A stretch of DNA of 64,000 nucleotides from Aminobacter aminovorans (GCF_900445235.1 NZ_UFSM01000001.1:1420501-1484500); one strand, 5' to 3'; shown: positions 25,998 through 35,318, numbered from the stretch's first letter. The notes: generated from the letters alone by a model not told the origin. A program made the numbers and translations.

Positions 25998-27770
25998 ATG
26001 GTCGATGTCACGCCTCACGGAGCAGACCTCATCCCGCCAGCGGAAGTGGGCGAGATGGAGCTCTACCATCCGCACAGCTGGTGGACGAAATACGTTTTCT
26101 CGCAGGACGCCAAGGTCATCGCCATCCAGTATTCGGGCACCGCACTTGCCATCGGGCTCGTCGCGCTGGTGCTGTCGTGGCTGATGCGGCTGCAGCTCGG
26201 CTTTCCCGGCACCTTCGATTTCATCACGCCCGAGGCCTATTACCAGTTCATGACCATGCATGGCATGATCATGGTCATCTACCTGTTGACGGCCCTGTTC
26301 CTCGGCGGCTTCGGCAACTACCTGATCCCGCTGATGGTCGGCGCGCGCGACATGGTGTTTCCCTATGTCAACATGCTGAGCTACTGGATCTACCTGCTCG
26401 CCGTGCTGGTGCTGGTGGCAAGCTTCTTCGCGCCCGGCGGGCCGACGGGTGCCGGCTGGACGCTCTATCCGCCGCAGGCGATCCTTTCGGGCACGCCAGG
26501 CGGCACGGGACCGGGCATCATCCTGATGCTGGTGTCGCTGATCCTGTTCATCATCGGCTTCACCATGGGCGGTCTCAACTATGTCGTGACCGTGCTGCAG
26601 GGGCGCACGCGCGGCATGACGCTGATGCGGCTGCCGCTGACGGTGTGGGGCATCTTTACCGCCACCGTCATGGCGCTGCTGGCCTTCCCGGCCCTGTTCG
26701 TCGCCTGCGTGATGATGCTGTTCGACCGCGCCATCGGCTCGAGCTTCTTCATGCCGGCGATCGTCGAGATGGGCGAGCAGTCGCCTCATAATGGCGGCAG
26801 CCCGATCATGTTCCAGCACCTGTTCTGGTTCTTCGGCCATCCAGAGGTCTACATCGTGGCGCTGCCGGCCTTCGGCATCGTCTCCGACCTGATCAGCACC
26901 CATGCGCGCAAGAACATCTTCGGCTACCGCATGATGGTGTGGGCGATCGTCGGCATCGGCGCGCTGTCCTTCGTGGTCTGGGCGCACCACATGTATGTCT
27001 CGGGCATGCATCCCTATTTCGGCTTCTTCTTTGCCACCACCACCCTGATCATCGCCGTACCGACGGCGATCAAGGTCTATAACTGGGTGCTGACCCTGTG
27101 GCGCGGCGACATCCATTTGACCATCCCGATGCTGTTTGCGCTCGCCTTCATCGTCACCTTCGTCAATGGCGGGCTTACCGGGCTGTTCCTGGGCAACGTC
27201 GTCGTCGACGTGCCATTGTCGGACACCATGTTCGTCGTTGCCCATTTCCACATGGTGATGGGCGTGGCGCCGATCATGGTCGTCTTCGGCGCGGTCTATC
27301 ACTGGTATCCCAAGATATCAGGCCGGATGCTCAACGAGTGGATGGGCCGGTTCCACTTCTGGGTCACCTTCATCGGCGCCTATCTGATCTTCTTCCCGAT
27401 GCATTATGTCGGGCTGGTCGGCGTTCCCAGGCGGTATCCGGAGCTTGGCGATACCGCCTTCATCCCGCCGTCGGTGCATACGCTGAACGAGTTCATCACC
27501 GTCGCAGCACTGACCGTCGGCTTCGCCCAGCTGGTGTTCCTGTTCAACCTGTTCTGGAGCATCCGCCACGGCAAGGAAGCGGGCGACAATCCATGGCGGG
27601 CAACGACACTGGAATGGCAGACGGCGGGAACACCACCGCCGCATGGCAATTTCGGCAAGGAACTGCCCGTCGTCTACCGCTGGGCCTATGACTACTCGGT
27701 ACCAGGCGCAGCTGAGGATTTCATCGCCCAGAACGATCCGGGTCCGGCAACGCAAGGCGGGCCGGCATGA
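25998..27770 (+). CDS. coxN: Cytochrome c oxidase subunit I
   Basis: A 590-residue haem-copper oxidase core with twelve helices. The haem a ligand His lies in MTMHGMIMV. GHPEVYIVALP supplies CuB His, the cross-linked Tyr and the D-channel Glu, placing it in the A1 family. WAHHMYVSG gives the other two CuB His, and VVAHFHMVMG the haem a3 and second haem a His. It is the catalytic subunit reducing O2 with proton pumping. ATG 25998 is chosen since the longer frame overlaps subunit II; its stop overlaps the next gene (ATGA). Confidence 0.94.
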   Translation: MVDVTPHGADLIPPAEVGEMELYHPHSWWTKYVFSQDAKVIAIQYSGTALAIGLVALVLSWLMRLQLGFPGTFDFITPEAYYQFMTMHGMIMVIYLLTALFLGGFGNYLIPLMVGARDMVFPYVNMLSYWIYLLAVLVLVASFFAPGGPTGAGWTLYPPQAILSGTPGGTGPGIILMLVSLILFIIGFTMGGLNYVVTVLQGRTRGMTLMRLPLTVWGIFTATVMALLAFPALFVACVMMLFDRAIGSSFFMPAIVEMGEQSPHNGGSPIMFQHLFWFFGHPEVYIVALPAFGIVSDLISTHARKNIFGYRMMVWAIVGIGALSFVVWAHHMYVSGMHPYFGFFFATTTLIIAVPTAIKVYNWVLTLWRGDIHLTIPMLFALAFIVTFVNGGLTGLFLGNVVVDVPLSDTMFVVAHFHMVMGVAPIMVVFGAVYHWYPKISGRMLNEWMGRFHFWVTFIGAYLIFFPMHYVGLVGVPRRYPELGDTAFIPPSVHTLNEFITVAALTVGFAQLVFLFNLFWSIRHGKEAGDNPWRATTLEWQTAGTPPPHGNFGKELPVVYRWAYDYSVPGAAEDFIAQNDPGPATQGGPA

Positions 27771-28471
27771 GCGCTATCCTGATCTTCCTCGCTTTGGTCA
27801 CCGCGGTCGCCGGCTGGTGGCTGGCGCGCCAGCGGCTGATGTCCAAGCCGTGGCTGGAAGCAGGGCCGGTCAATGCCTTTCCCGAGACGGAAGCGTCACT
27901 GCTGCATCCGGCAAAGCTCGGCCTCGGAGTGTTTCTCGCTGTCGTCGGCGCGCTGTTTGCGCTGTTCATCAGCGCCTATTTCATGCGCATGGTCTACGCC
28001 GACTGGCAGGCGGCGCCGATGCCGCGGCTGCTGTGGCTCAACACCGGCATGCTGCTGCTGGCGAGCGTGGCGCTGCAATGTGCAGTGGTCGCCGCGCATA
28101 AGGGGCAGGTCGACAATCTGCGCCTTGCCTTGCTTGTGGGCGCGCTGACGTCGGTGGCGTTCCTCGGTGGACAGTTGCTGGCCTGGCGCGACCTTGCCGC
28201 CGGCGGCTACTTCGCCGCCGAGAACCCGGCCGTCAGCTTCTTCTACCTGATCACTGCGATGCACGGCCTGCACATCATAGGCGGGCTGTTGGTGCTTGGC
28301 CGAACCAATGTCAGGGCGTGGCGCGGCGAAAGGCCGGCAAAGCTCACACTGACGACAGAACTGTGCGCCATGTACTGGCACGTGCTGCTCCTCGTGTGGC
28401 TGGTGCTGTTTGCCGTGCTGGCCGGCTGGGCCGCCGACTTCGTCGACATCTGCCGCCAATTGCTGAGCTGA
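27767..28471 (+). CDS. coxO: Haem-copper oxidase subunit III-like protein 1
   Basis: A 234-residue membrane protein with about seven helices. The HGLHIIGGLLVLG and AMYWHVLLLVWLVLF blocks are those of cytochrome oxidase subunit III. It overlaps the subunit I stop by four bases and is followed 11 bp later by a second subunit-III homologue. Two distinct subunit-III-like genes in one operon are the hallmark of coxMNOP. It probably stabilises proton uptake by subunit I. Confidence 0.82.
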   Translation: MSAILIFLALVTAVAGWWLARQRLMSKPWLEAGPVNAFPETEASLLHPAKLGLGVFLAVVGALFALFISAYFMRMVYADWQAAPMPRLLWLNTGMLLLASVALQCAVVAAHKGQVDNLRLALLVGALTSVAFLGGQLLAWRDLAAGGYFAAENPAVSFFYLITAMHGLHIIGGLLVLGRTNVRAWRGERPAKLTLTTELCAMYWHVLLLVWLVLFAVLAGWAADFVDICRQLLS

Positions 28472-28482
28472 GGAGAACGCGG

Positions 28483-29205
28483 ATGGCCGAAACCACACTG
28501 GGACATGTCGACCACACCGCGCCGCGGCCGCCGGGCCTGCGCGGCTTCATCGCAGACTGGTCGTCGGACCAGCGTGCGTTCAAGGGTGTCTCCTGGGGGA
28601 AGGCCATGATGTGGATCTTCCTGCTCAGCGACACATTCATCTTCGGCTGCTTCCTGCTGTCTTACATGACCGCGCGCATGTCGACTGTCGTGCCGTGGCC
28701 GAACCCGAGCGAGGTCTTCGCCCTGCATCTGTTCGGCCAGAACATCCCGCTGATCCTGATCGCGATCATGACCTTCGTGCTGATCTCGTCGTCCGGCACG
28801 ATGGCGATGGCGGTCAATTTCGGCTACCGCCGCGACCGCAGGAAGACGGCGATCCTGATGTTGTTGACTGCAGCCCTTGGCGCCACCTTCGTCGGCATGC
28901 AGGCCTTCGAGTGGACCAAGCTGATCAGCGAGGGCGTGCGGCCATGGGAGAACCCGTGGGGTGCAGCACAGTTCGGCTCGACCTTCTTCATGATCACCGG
29001 CTTCCACGGCACCCATGTGACGATCGGCGTGATCTTCCTGTTGATCGTCGCGCGTAAGGTGTGGCGCGGCGATTACGAGACCGGCGAGCGGGGGTTCTTC
29101 ACCAGCCGGCGGGGCCAGTATGAGAGCGTCGAGATCATGGGGCTCTACTGGCACTTCGTCGATCTGGTGTGGGTGTTCATTTTCGCGTTCTTCTATCTTT
29201 GGTGA
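28483..29205 (+). CDS. coxP: Haem-copper oxidase subunit III-like protein 2
   Basis: A 240-residue subunit-III family protein: WIFLLSDTFIFGCFLLSYMTAR, GFHGTHVTIGVIFLL and EIMGLYWHFVDLVWVFIFAFFYLW are conserved helices. ATG 28483 follows AGGAGAACGCGG; the longer frame overlaps coxO. Sequence differs strongly from the upstream paralogue, so the pair is old rather than a recent duplication. Confidence 0.88.
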   Translation: MAETTLGHVDHTAPRPPGLRGFIADWSSDQRAFKGVSWGKAMMWIFLLSDTFIFGCFLLSYMTARMSTVVPWPNPSEVFALHLFGQNIPLILIAIMTFVLISSSGTMAMAVNFGYRRDRRKTAILMLLTAALGATFVGMQAFEWTKLISEGVRPWENPWGAAQFGSTFFMITGFHGTHVTIGVIFLLIVARKVWRGDYETGERGFFTSRRGQYESVEIMGLYWHFVDLVWVFIFAFFYLW

Positions 29206-29214
29206 GGTGAAGCG

Positions 29215-29598
29215 ATGGCACAGGTAGAGGCGCAGGATCACGGGCTGCACGGACATGCCGCTCCCCCTCCGGCAATGGCGCATGCCGAAGGGCAGCAGCA
29301 CCCGATCAAGCTCTATCTGGTCGTCTGGGGCTGGCTGTTCATCCTCAGCGCCTGCTCTTACGCGGTCGATTATTTCGCCCTTCAGGGCATGCTGAGATGG
29401 AGCCTGATCCTGATCTTCATGATGCTGAAGGCGGGACTGATCGTTGCCGTGTTCATGCACATGGCCTGGGAGCGGCTGGCGCTGAGCTACGCCATCATCG
29501 TGCCGCCGCTGGTGATCCTGGTGTTCGTCGCGATCATGGTGGTCGAGGCCCGCTATACCGAAATCACCCGGGTGCTGTCGTTCGGCACCGGGCAATAG
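29215..29598 (+). CDS. Cytochrome c oxidase subunit IV
   Basis: A 127-residue protein with a His-rich soluble N-terminus and three helices (VWGWLFILSACSYAVDYF, LILIFMMLKAGLIVAVFMHMAWE, AIIVPPLVILVFVAIM). The LKAGLIVAVFMHM segment is typical of prokaryotic cytochrome c oxidase subunit IV (CyoD/COX4 pro). It is the last gene of the oxidase operon, nine bases after coxP. Confidence 0.85.
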   Translation: MAQVEAQDHGLHGHAAPPPAMAHAEGQQHPIKLYLVVWGWLFILSACSYAVDYFALQGMLRWSLILIFMMLKAGLIVAVFMHMAWERLALSYAIIVPPLVILVFVAIMVVEARYTEITRVLSFGTGQ

Positions 29599-29645
29599 GC
29601 AGGGGCATTTTGGCCGGCCGACGGGCTCGGTCAGCCGCTCGCGTT

Positions 29646-29685
29646 CAGGGAAAACCGCTTCACACTTTTCTTGGAATTGCTCTAA
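29646..29685 (+). repeat. Interspersed repeat, partial copy A
   Basis: A 40-bp match (CAGGGAAAACCGCTTC, ACTTTTC, TTGGAATTGCTCTAA) to the 3' part of the two ~100-bp elements at 31601-31702 and 56731-56832. It is immediately followed by a GCCCGCCC/GGGCGGGC hairpin. Confidence 0.75.
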
Positions 29686-29686
29686 C

Positions 29687-29709
29687 GCCCGCCCCTTGGC
29701 AGGGCGGGC
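29687..29709. terminator. Hairpin between convergent genes
   Basis: Eight-base arms GCCCGCCC and GGGCGGGC with a seven-base loop separate the oxidase operon from the convergent DUF2189 gene. No T-run is present on either side. Confidence 0.5.
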
Positions 29710-29767
29710 GAAAGTCTTAAATCGATGGGGCTGAGCCGACGGCTGAACGCCGCCGGCGAGGAACGGT

Positions 29768-30610
29768 TCAGGCGGCGCGCTTGCGTGTCTTCTTGACCGG
29801 CACAGGTGCCGGCGCCGGTTCGATCAGCTTGCGGTAGAGGTGCCAGGTCGAATGGCCGAGCACCGGCAGCACGATCGCCAGGCCGACGAGCAGCGGTATC
29901 GATCCCAAGACAAGGCCGGCGGCGACGATCAGGCCCCAAAGCAGCATCGGTATCGGGTTAGCCATGATCGCCCGTGCCGAGGTCTCGACGGCGGCATAGG
30001 CGCCGATGTCGCGATCAAGCAGCAGCGGGAAGGCAACGACAGTGGTGCTCAACGCCACAAGGGCGAACAGCAGGCCGACGAGGTTGCCGACGACCATCAA
30101 TGTCCAGCCGCGCTGGGTGGTCAGCACGTCGGTGATGAAGGCGGTGTAGCTCGCCGGTGCGCTGTCGCCATAGAGCCATGCGAACAGCGCCTGCGCGGTG
30201 AACAGCCAGGCGACGAACAGCGCCATCAGCATGATGCCGAGGACGGCGATGGCCGGCATGGCGGGCGATTGCCTGACTTCGAAGGCATGTTTCCATGAGG
30301 TGTCGAGATGTTGTTCGCGTCGGCGGCTGATCTCATAGAGGCCGAGTGCCGCGAACGGTCCAAGTAAGGCGAAGCCGGTGACAAGCGGATAGATCAACTG
30401 GAGCGCGTTGCCGCCGGAGGTCCAAGTGACCAGGAACACGCCGACAACCGGATATATCAGGCACAAAAAGACATAGTGTGAGGGTTTGTCCCAAAAATCT
30501 TCAAATCCAAGGCGAAGCGCGTCGAAGACATCCGCAACCCCTATCCGACGTATGGCGGGATGTTCGACGTTGCTGCCAGTGCCTGCTGCGTAGACATGGA
30601 AATTTGCCAT
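29768..30610 (-). CDS. DUF2189 family membrane protein
   Basis: A 280-residue integral membrane protein with about six hydrophobic segments. The N-terminal block IRRIGVADVFDALRLGFEDFWDKPSHYVFLCLIYPVVG and the LLGPFAALGLYEISRRRE segment identify the DUF2189 family, whose function is unknown and which often lies near oxidases or c-type cytochromes. ATG 30610 follows GGAGGAATGG. The C-terminus is basic and Pro-rich (PAPAPVPVKKTRKRAA). Confidence 0.82.
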   Translation of the reverse strand: MANFHVYAAGTGSNVEHPAIRRIGVADVFDALRLGFEDFWDKPSHYVFLCLIYPVVGVFLVTWTSGGNALQLIYPLVTGFALLGPFAALGLYEISRRREQHLDTSWKHAFEVRQSPAMPAIAVLGIMLMALFVAWLFTAQALFAWLYGDSAPASYTAFITDVLTTQRGWTLMVVGNLVGLLFALVALSTTVVAFPLLLDRDIGAYAAVETSARAIMANPIPMLLWGLIVAAGLVLGSIPLLVGLAIVLPVLGHSTWHLYRKLIEPAPAPVPVKKTRKRAA

Positions 30611-30854
30611 GAACCATTCCTCCGGGATCGGGTCCGGTTCGGGTCGCGGCTCGCGGTGCTGCCGTCCAGCGTGTCTGGTCACGCAAAACCGCGACCTGCA
30701 CCGGCACCGATGATAGCAACCATCCTGGGCCTTGTCGCCCCTGCTGCGCGCTGGCTCCAGAAGCTGCAACGGAATGGCGCATGGCGCGTTGGATTGCGCG
30801 GCGCTAGTATCGCGCCAGTCGGCGCAGCGCGCCGGCCAGAGTGAGGAGATAGCC

Positions 30855-31250
30855 ATGAGACTGACGGCATGGGGCGCTCAAGCCCTTCTTGCAGCTTCGG
30901 TTCTAGCCACCAATCCGGTTCATGCGGCGGGCGATGCGGCCGCCGGCAAAAAGGTCTTCACCAAATGCATGGCCTGCCACGACATGGCGGTCGACAAGAA
31001 CAAGGTCGGCCCATCGCTGCATGGTGTCATCGGCCGCACGGCCGGCACGCTGCCGAGTTTTGAAGCCAAATACTCCGACGCCATGAAGCAGGCGGGTGCT
31101 GGCGGCCTGGTCTGGGACGAGGCCAACATCGCCGCCTACATGAAGATGCCGAAAGAAAAGGTCCCAGGCAACAAGATGGCTTTTGCCGGTCTCAAGGACG
31201 ATACCGACATCGCCAATGTGATTGCATATATCGAAGAGATGTCGAAGTAG
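30855..31250 (+). CDS. Class I cytochrome c (c2/c552-like)
   Basis: A 131-residue periplasmic monohaem cytochrome. The signal peptide ends near HAA at residue 25; the haem site CMACH is at residues 38-42 and the axial Met is M108 in PGNKMAF. The layout is that of mitochondrial-type cytochrome c2 electron carriers. ATG 30855 follows GAGGAGATAG. It is divergent from the DUF2189 gene and could donate electrons to the nearby CuA oxidase. Confidence 0.9.
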   Translation: MRLTAWGAQALLAASVLATNPVHAAGDAAAGKKVFTKCMACHDMAVDKNKVGPSLHGVIGRTAGTLPSFEAKYSDAMKQAGAGGLVWDEANIAAYMKMPKEKVPGNKMAFAGLKDDTDIANVIAYIEEMSK

Positions 31251-31600
31251 CCGCAAGATGGCAGCCGGATGCTCGCAGGCGGATCATGCCTCGCGGGCAG
31301 TTTCCGCAGAAATGCATATTTATTGTGCGACTTCCTCCAAACGGGGGATGCCGCCGCTGCCCAAATGGTGTTCATGACTGGGCAGGCGCCCTAGCGCCCG
31401 GCGGATGCAAATGCATTTTCCGGGCGGCATTGCGAATGGTGGCGCTGCGATTGTAGACCCAGTCTGTATTGCAGGTTTGCGTTTTAAATATCTAGCTATT
31501 GGTGCCTCTTTGTGGGGGGAAACTGCGGCATTCGTTGGGAGACCTCGGAAGCCGCACCATTTCCTTAGGCACGGCCTGTTCAGACCAGTCGCGAGCGTCC
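31251..31600. other. Intergenic region without a supported gene
   Basis: About 350 bp of lower coding character lie between the cytochrome c gene and the repeat element. A GGCGCC-TAG-GCGCC type small hairpin near 31387-31401 and an AT-rich stretch near 31483-31500 are the only notable points. No convincing gene or promoter was found. Confidence 0.4.
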
Positions 31601-31702
31601 AGAGCGTTTCCTCTTTCTTCTATTCGCGGAAACTCTCTATCTTCTTGTTTTTGCGCAATTCCGGACGGAAAACCGCCGCACACATTTGCTGGAATTGCGC
31701 TA
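31601..31702. repeat. Interspersed ~100-bp repeat, copy B
   Basis: Aligned over its length with copy C (56731-56832), including the identical string CTCTCTATCTTCTTG and the following TTTTTGCGCAATT. Two inverted repeats are present: GTTTCC/GGAAAC, and GCGCAATTCC/GGAATTGCGC. Its last three bases supply the stop codon of the adjacent histidine-phosphatase gene. Confidence 0.82.
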
Positions 31703-32305
31703 GTCCGGTGCGTCGAAATCGGGCGCCACAGCCGCGATATTGTAGGCTTCGAGCCGTGCCGTCGGGGCGTCGGCCGTATCGAAGCTCAGGATCGTTGCGG
31801 TACCAGGCGTCACCGGCACGACGCGTGACGGCGGCAGTCCCAGGAAGGCGTGGCAGGCAGCGCGGATGACACCGCCATGGACGATGGCGAGCGTGTCGCC
31901 GTTGCACTTCTTCAGGCAGTCCCGCAACCCTTCCACGATGCGGGCGCAGAAATCCGGCCATGGCTCGCCTCTGTCGGGGGTGAAGGTGCCGGCGCGCCAG
32001 GCGAGATATTCGTGCGGTCGCTCGGCCTCGAGCTCGTGTTTGATGCGGCCGGTCCAGTTGCCCATGTCGATCTCGCGCAGGCGCGGGTCGAGCGGCGCGT
32101 CGCCATAACCGAGCAGGCCGGCGGTCTGGCGCGTCCGGCCAAGGTCGGAGACCACGACGTGATCAGGCGCCATCGCCTTGGCGAAGGAGGCGAAGCTCTG
32201 GACCTGCTTGATGCCACGCGGCGACAGCGGCGCATTGTCATGGCCCTGGAGCCTGTGCTCGGCATTCCAGGTGGTCTCGCCATGGCGCACCATTACCAGT
32301 CTCAT
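31700..32305 (-). CDS. Histidine phosphatase (phosphoglycerate-mutase-like) protein
   Basis: A 201-residue phosphatase with the RHG motif MVRHGETTWN at the N-terminus and the second catalytic His in AIVHGG. A substrate-side Arg occurs in SDLGRTRQTA. Family members remove phosphate from sugar phosphates, phosphoglycerate or alpha-ribazole phosphate. Its ATG overlaps the upstream ABC ATPase stop, making it the last gene of an importer operon. The stop codon falls inside the interspersed repeat at 31601-31702, so the C-terminus may have been altered by repeat insertion. Confidence 0.88.
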   Translation of the reverse strand: MRLVMVRHGETTWNAEHRLQGHDNAPLSPRGIKQVQSFASFAKAMAPDHVVVSDLGRTRQTAGLLGYGDAPLDPRLREIDMGNWTGRIKHELEAERPHEYLAWRAGTFTPDRGEPWPDFCARIVEGLRDCLKKCNGDTLAIVHGGVIRAACHAFLGLPPSRVVPVTPGTATILSFDTADAPTARLEAYNIAAVAPDFDAPD

Positions 32306-33399
32306 CAGCTAATCCTTTCACCACTCATTGCAAAAACTGCGCTCGGCCCGTTGACGAAGCTGAGGCTTATCTGGTCGCCGATCGCGGCACGGAAGTAGCC
32401 GTCGGCCATCGCCGTCAGCCGCTGCCCGCCCGAAAACGCCGTCACCATGGTGCGCCCGGCGATCGGGGCGGCTTCCTCGAAACGGGCGCTGATCGTCGGC
32501 CGCCCCTCGACGTCGCCGACCATCAGATCGTGGGCGCGGTAAAGAAGCTGCACGCCATCGCGCGCTTCGGCGCGGCTGGCATCGGCCAGGCGCAGGCCGT
32601 CATAGACAAGGCCGTCGCCGCTCCTGCTGACCTCGATCAGATTGGCCGGCGGCGTGCCAAGGAAGGTGGCGACGAAGGTGGTGCGCGGGTTTTCCAGCAA
32701 CTCCAGCGGCGCGCCGAACTGTTCGACCTTGCCATTGTTGAGCACGGCGACGTGGCTTGCCATGGTCATCGCCTCGACCTGGTCGTGGGTGACGTAGACA
32801 GACGTAGCACCGGTGGCGCGGTGGATGCGCATCAGCTCGCTGCGCATCTCGATGCGCAGCTTGGCGTCGAGGTTGGACAAAGGCTCGTCGAACAACAGGA
32901 TGTTCGGCTTGGGGCCGATGGTGCGGGCGATGGCGACGCGCTGCTGCTGGCCGCCCGAAATCTCGGCGGGGTAACGCTCCTTGAGCGCTGCGATGCCGAG
33001 CAGTCCGAGCACCTCGTCGATACGGGCGGCGCGGTCGGCCTTGCTCCATTTCGCCACCTTGAGCGGCCATTCGATGTTGCCGGCGACAGTCATGTGCGGC
33101 CACAGCGCGTAGCTCTGGAACACCAGGCCAGCGTCGCGGGCGCCGGCATCGGCAACCAGGCCGCGGGCGCCGTCGGAGACAATGCGGCCCATGAAGGCCA
33201 TTTCGCCCTCGCTCGGGGTTTCCAGGCCGGCGAGCATTCTGAGCAAGGTCGACTTGCCGCAGCCGGACGGGCCGACAAGCACCAGGAAGGCGCCCTGCGG
33301 CACCGAGATGTCGACATTGTCGACGGCGGTGAAGCTGCCGAAACGCTTGGAGACGTTGCGGATCGCGATCGCGGCCGGATTGCCGTTGGCGGGGCTCAT
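32305..33399 (-). CDS. ABC transporter ATP-binding protein
   Basis: A 364-residue ATPase: Walker [10 protein letters not shown] near residue 43, FQSYALWPHMT Q-loop, ISGGQQQRVAIART signature, Walker [12 protein letters not shown] and THDQVEA switch, then a TOBE-type tail. It overlaps the permease stop (ATGA) and the phosphatase start (TGATG), so permease, ATPase and phosphatase are translationally coupled. This is the third ferric/Afu-type ATPase of the window. Confidence 0.92.
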   Translation of the reverse strand: MSPANGNPAAIAIRNVSKRFGSFTAVDNVDISVPQGAFLVLVGPSGCGKSTLLRMLAGLETPSEGEMAFMGRIVSDGARGLVADAGARDAGLVFQSYALWPHMTVAGNIEWPLKVAKWSKADRAARIDEVLGLLGIAALKERYPAEISGGQQQRVAIARTIGPKPNILLFDEPLSNLDAKLRIEMRSELMRIHRATGATSVYVTHDQVEAMTMASHVAVLNNGKVEQFGAPLELLENPRTTFVATFLGTPPANLIEVSRSGDGLVYDGLRLADASRAEARDGVQLLYRAHDLMVGDVEGRPTISARFEEAAPIAGRTMVTAFSGGQRLTAMADGYFRAAIGDQISLSFVNGPSAVFAMSGERIS

Positions 33400-35156
33400 G
33401 CGGATTTCCACTTCTGGACGCGGTTCTGCAGGCGGTGCGCCAGGAGCGTGGCGACGACGCAAAGGACGAGGATGACCATGGTGATGGCGTTGGCGAACTG
33501 CATGAAGCCTTCGGCGGCATAGCGGTAGGCAAGCATGCTGAGCACCGGCGAGGTCGAGGTGAACAGCAACACCACCAGCGACAGGTCGCGCACGATCTTG
33601 ACGAAGACCAGCAGCGCGCCGGCGAGCAGACCGCGGATGGCCAGCGGCATGATGATGGCGCCCATGCGGCGGAAGAATCCGGCGCCGGTCAGTCGCGCGC
33701 TTTCTTCGATGTCGGCCGAGATCTGGCCGAGCACCGAGCGGCCGGACTGGACCGCATAAGGCAAGAGGTGAGCGGAAGCCGCCAGCACCAGCAGCAGGAA
33801 GGTGCCGTAAAGCGACGGCAACGGCCCGATCGGGGCGCCGAACAGCGCGATATAGGCGGCGGCGAAGGCGATGGAGGGGATCAGGATCGGCATGAACGAC
33901 ACCTGGCCGAGCACCGTTGCCAGGACGGTGCCCTTGTTGCGGGCAATGGTGTGGGCGAGCGCCAGGCCGAGCGCCATGGTGGTGATTGCCACTGTCACGG
34001 CGAGCTTCAGCGTCATCCACAGAGCCTCGATCAGCACCGGATTGCGGAAGATGCCGGCCTGGCCCTGGGCCATGTCGGTGCCGCCTTCGCCGATCCAGAA
34101 ATGCGTCGTCCAGTTGGAAAACAGCGAGCCGTTCTGCAAGGCGAAGCTCGACGCGGTGAGGATCAGCGCCGGCAGGAAGGTGGTGAGCAGGCAAAGCAGC
34201 ACGGCAACGGCAAACAGTGGCCAGCGCCACTTGCCGAGCGGGAAGCGCTTGGTGCGGCCGCCCTTGCCGGTGACGGTGACGAAGTTCTTGCGCCCGGCGA
34301 CGAGGCGTTCGCCGAGCCAGAGGAAGGAGGCGGAGACGACGATCAAAAGCAAAGCGATGACGAAGCCGCGCTCGGTCTGGCCGGTCTCGATCATGCCGAA
34401 CAGGCGCGTCGACAGTGTCTGCATCCTGACCGGCAGGCCAAGCAGGGCAGGGGCGGCGAAGTTGGAGACGGCACCGGCGAAGGTCAGCGATGCCGCAGCG
34501 ATCAGTGCCGGGGTGACGACCGGCAGGATGATGCCGAAGAAGATGCGCGAGCGCCTGGCGCCGGCGACCTGGGCGGCCTCGACAAGATCGGCGCCGATCG
34601 AACTCAAGGCGGCCGAGATGACGGTGAAGGCGAGCGAGTAGTAATGCGCAATCAGCACGATCAGCGTCGGCACTAGGCCCCAGGCGAGCCAGTCGGGAAC
34701 GATATAGCCATTGGCCTCGAAGAAGCCGACCGAGCCGCCAAGCCGGCTGTTGCGGAACAGCGCGCCCCAGGCAAGGGCCGCGGCAAAGCTTGGGATCATG
34801 AACGGCATGGTGGCGAGCAGGCCGATGGTTTTGGGCGCCGGCACGTCGGTGAGCATCACCAGCCAGGCAAGAAAGCCACCCATCAGGATGCAGCCGGCGG
34901 CAACGCCGACACCGAGCAGCACTGTGTTCCACAGCGGCCGCCACCACAGGTTTTCGGACATTTTGGAAGCAAGCACCGCCTGCCAGGCATCACGGCCTTC
35001 GACGGTCAGGGTGGCAAACACGATCTTGACCAGCGGCGCGACGACGAGGACCGAAACGATCAGGATCAGGATGATGGGCACGAGTGTCTCGGAGCGCAAA
35101 AAGCCTCTCCTCGACAACACGGATGTTGCGACGGCGGACATGACAATCTTTCTCAT
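33396..35156 (-). CDS. ABC transporter permease, two-domain ferric/Afu type
   Basis: A 586-residue fused permease with about twelve helices and two EAA loops (VEAAQVAGARRSRIFFGIILP and EESARLTGAGFFRRMGAIIMP). It is the same class as the permeases at 250-2112 and 13714-15969 but without the long N-terminal extension. ATG 35156 or 35141 may be used. It is separated from the binding-protein gene by a GC-rich repeated segment. Confidence 0.9.
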   Translation of the reverse strand: MRKIVMSAVATSVLSRRGFLRSETLVPIILILIVSVLVVAPLVKIVFATLTVEGRDAWQAVLASKMSENLWWRPLWNTVLLGVGVAAGCILMGGFLAWLVMLTDVPAPKTIGLLATMPFMIPSFAAALAWGALFRNSRLGGSVGFFEANGYIVPDWLAWGLVPTLIVLIAHYYSLAFTVISAALSSIGADLVEAAQVAGARRSRIFFGIILPVVTPALIAAASLTFAGAVSNFAAPALLGLPVRMQTLSTRLFGMIETGQTERGFVIALLLIVVSASFLWLGERLVAGRKNFVTVTGKGGRTKRFPLGKWRWPLFAVAVLLCLLTTFLPALILTASSFALQNGSLFSNWTTHFWIGEGGTDMAQGQAGIFRNPVLIEALWMTLKLAVTVAITTMALGLALAHTIARNKGTVLATVLGQVSFMPILIPSIAFAAAYIALFGAPIGPLPSLYGTFLLLVLAASAHLLPYAVQSGRSVLGQISADIEESARLTGAGFFRRMGAIIMPLAIRGLLAGALLVFVKIVRDLSLVVLLFTSTSPVLSMLAYRYAAEGFMQFANAITMVILVLCVVATLLAHRLQNRVQKWKSA

Positions 35157-35225
35157 TGGAGAGACCGGGGGGAGAGACCGGTGGGGGAGACCGGGGGCAA
35201 CCAGGCCTCGGCGAGGCGGCTGGGC

Positions 35226-35309
35226 GGGCTGAGAGTGCGGACCAGCACCTCCCCTGAGGCGCCGGGTGGGCTGAGAGTGCGGACCGGCGCCTCCCCCGAG
35301 GGGCCGGTC
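35226..35309. repeat. Imperfect 42-bp tandem duplication
   Basis: Two consecutive 42-bp copies both begin GGGCTGAGAGTGCGGACC and differ at a few positions (first at 35226, second at 35268). They lie between the binding-protein and permease genes, where strong binding-protein expression is often separated by RNA structure. Upstream GGGGAGACCGG motifs repeat as well. Confidence 0.8.
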
Positions 35310-35318
35310 CGGCCGCAG

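Noticed and set aside
35157-35318. Possible CRISPR-like array
   Set aside because: Only two adjacent imperfect 42-bp copies without spacers and no cas genes; it is a tandem duplication.
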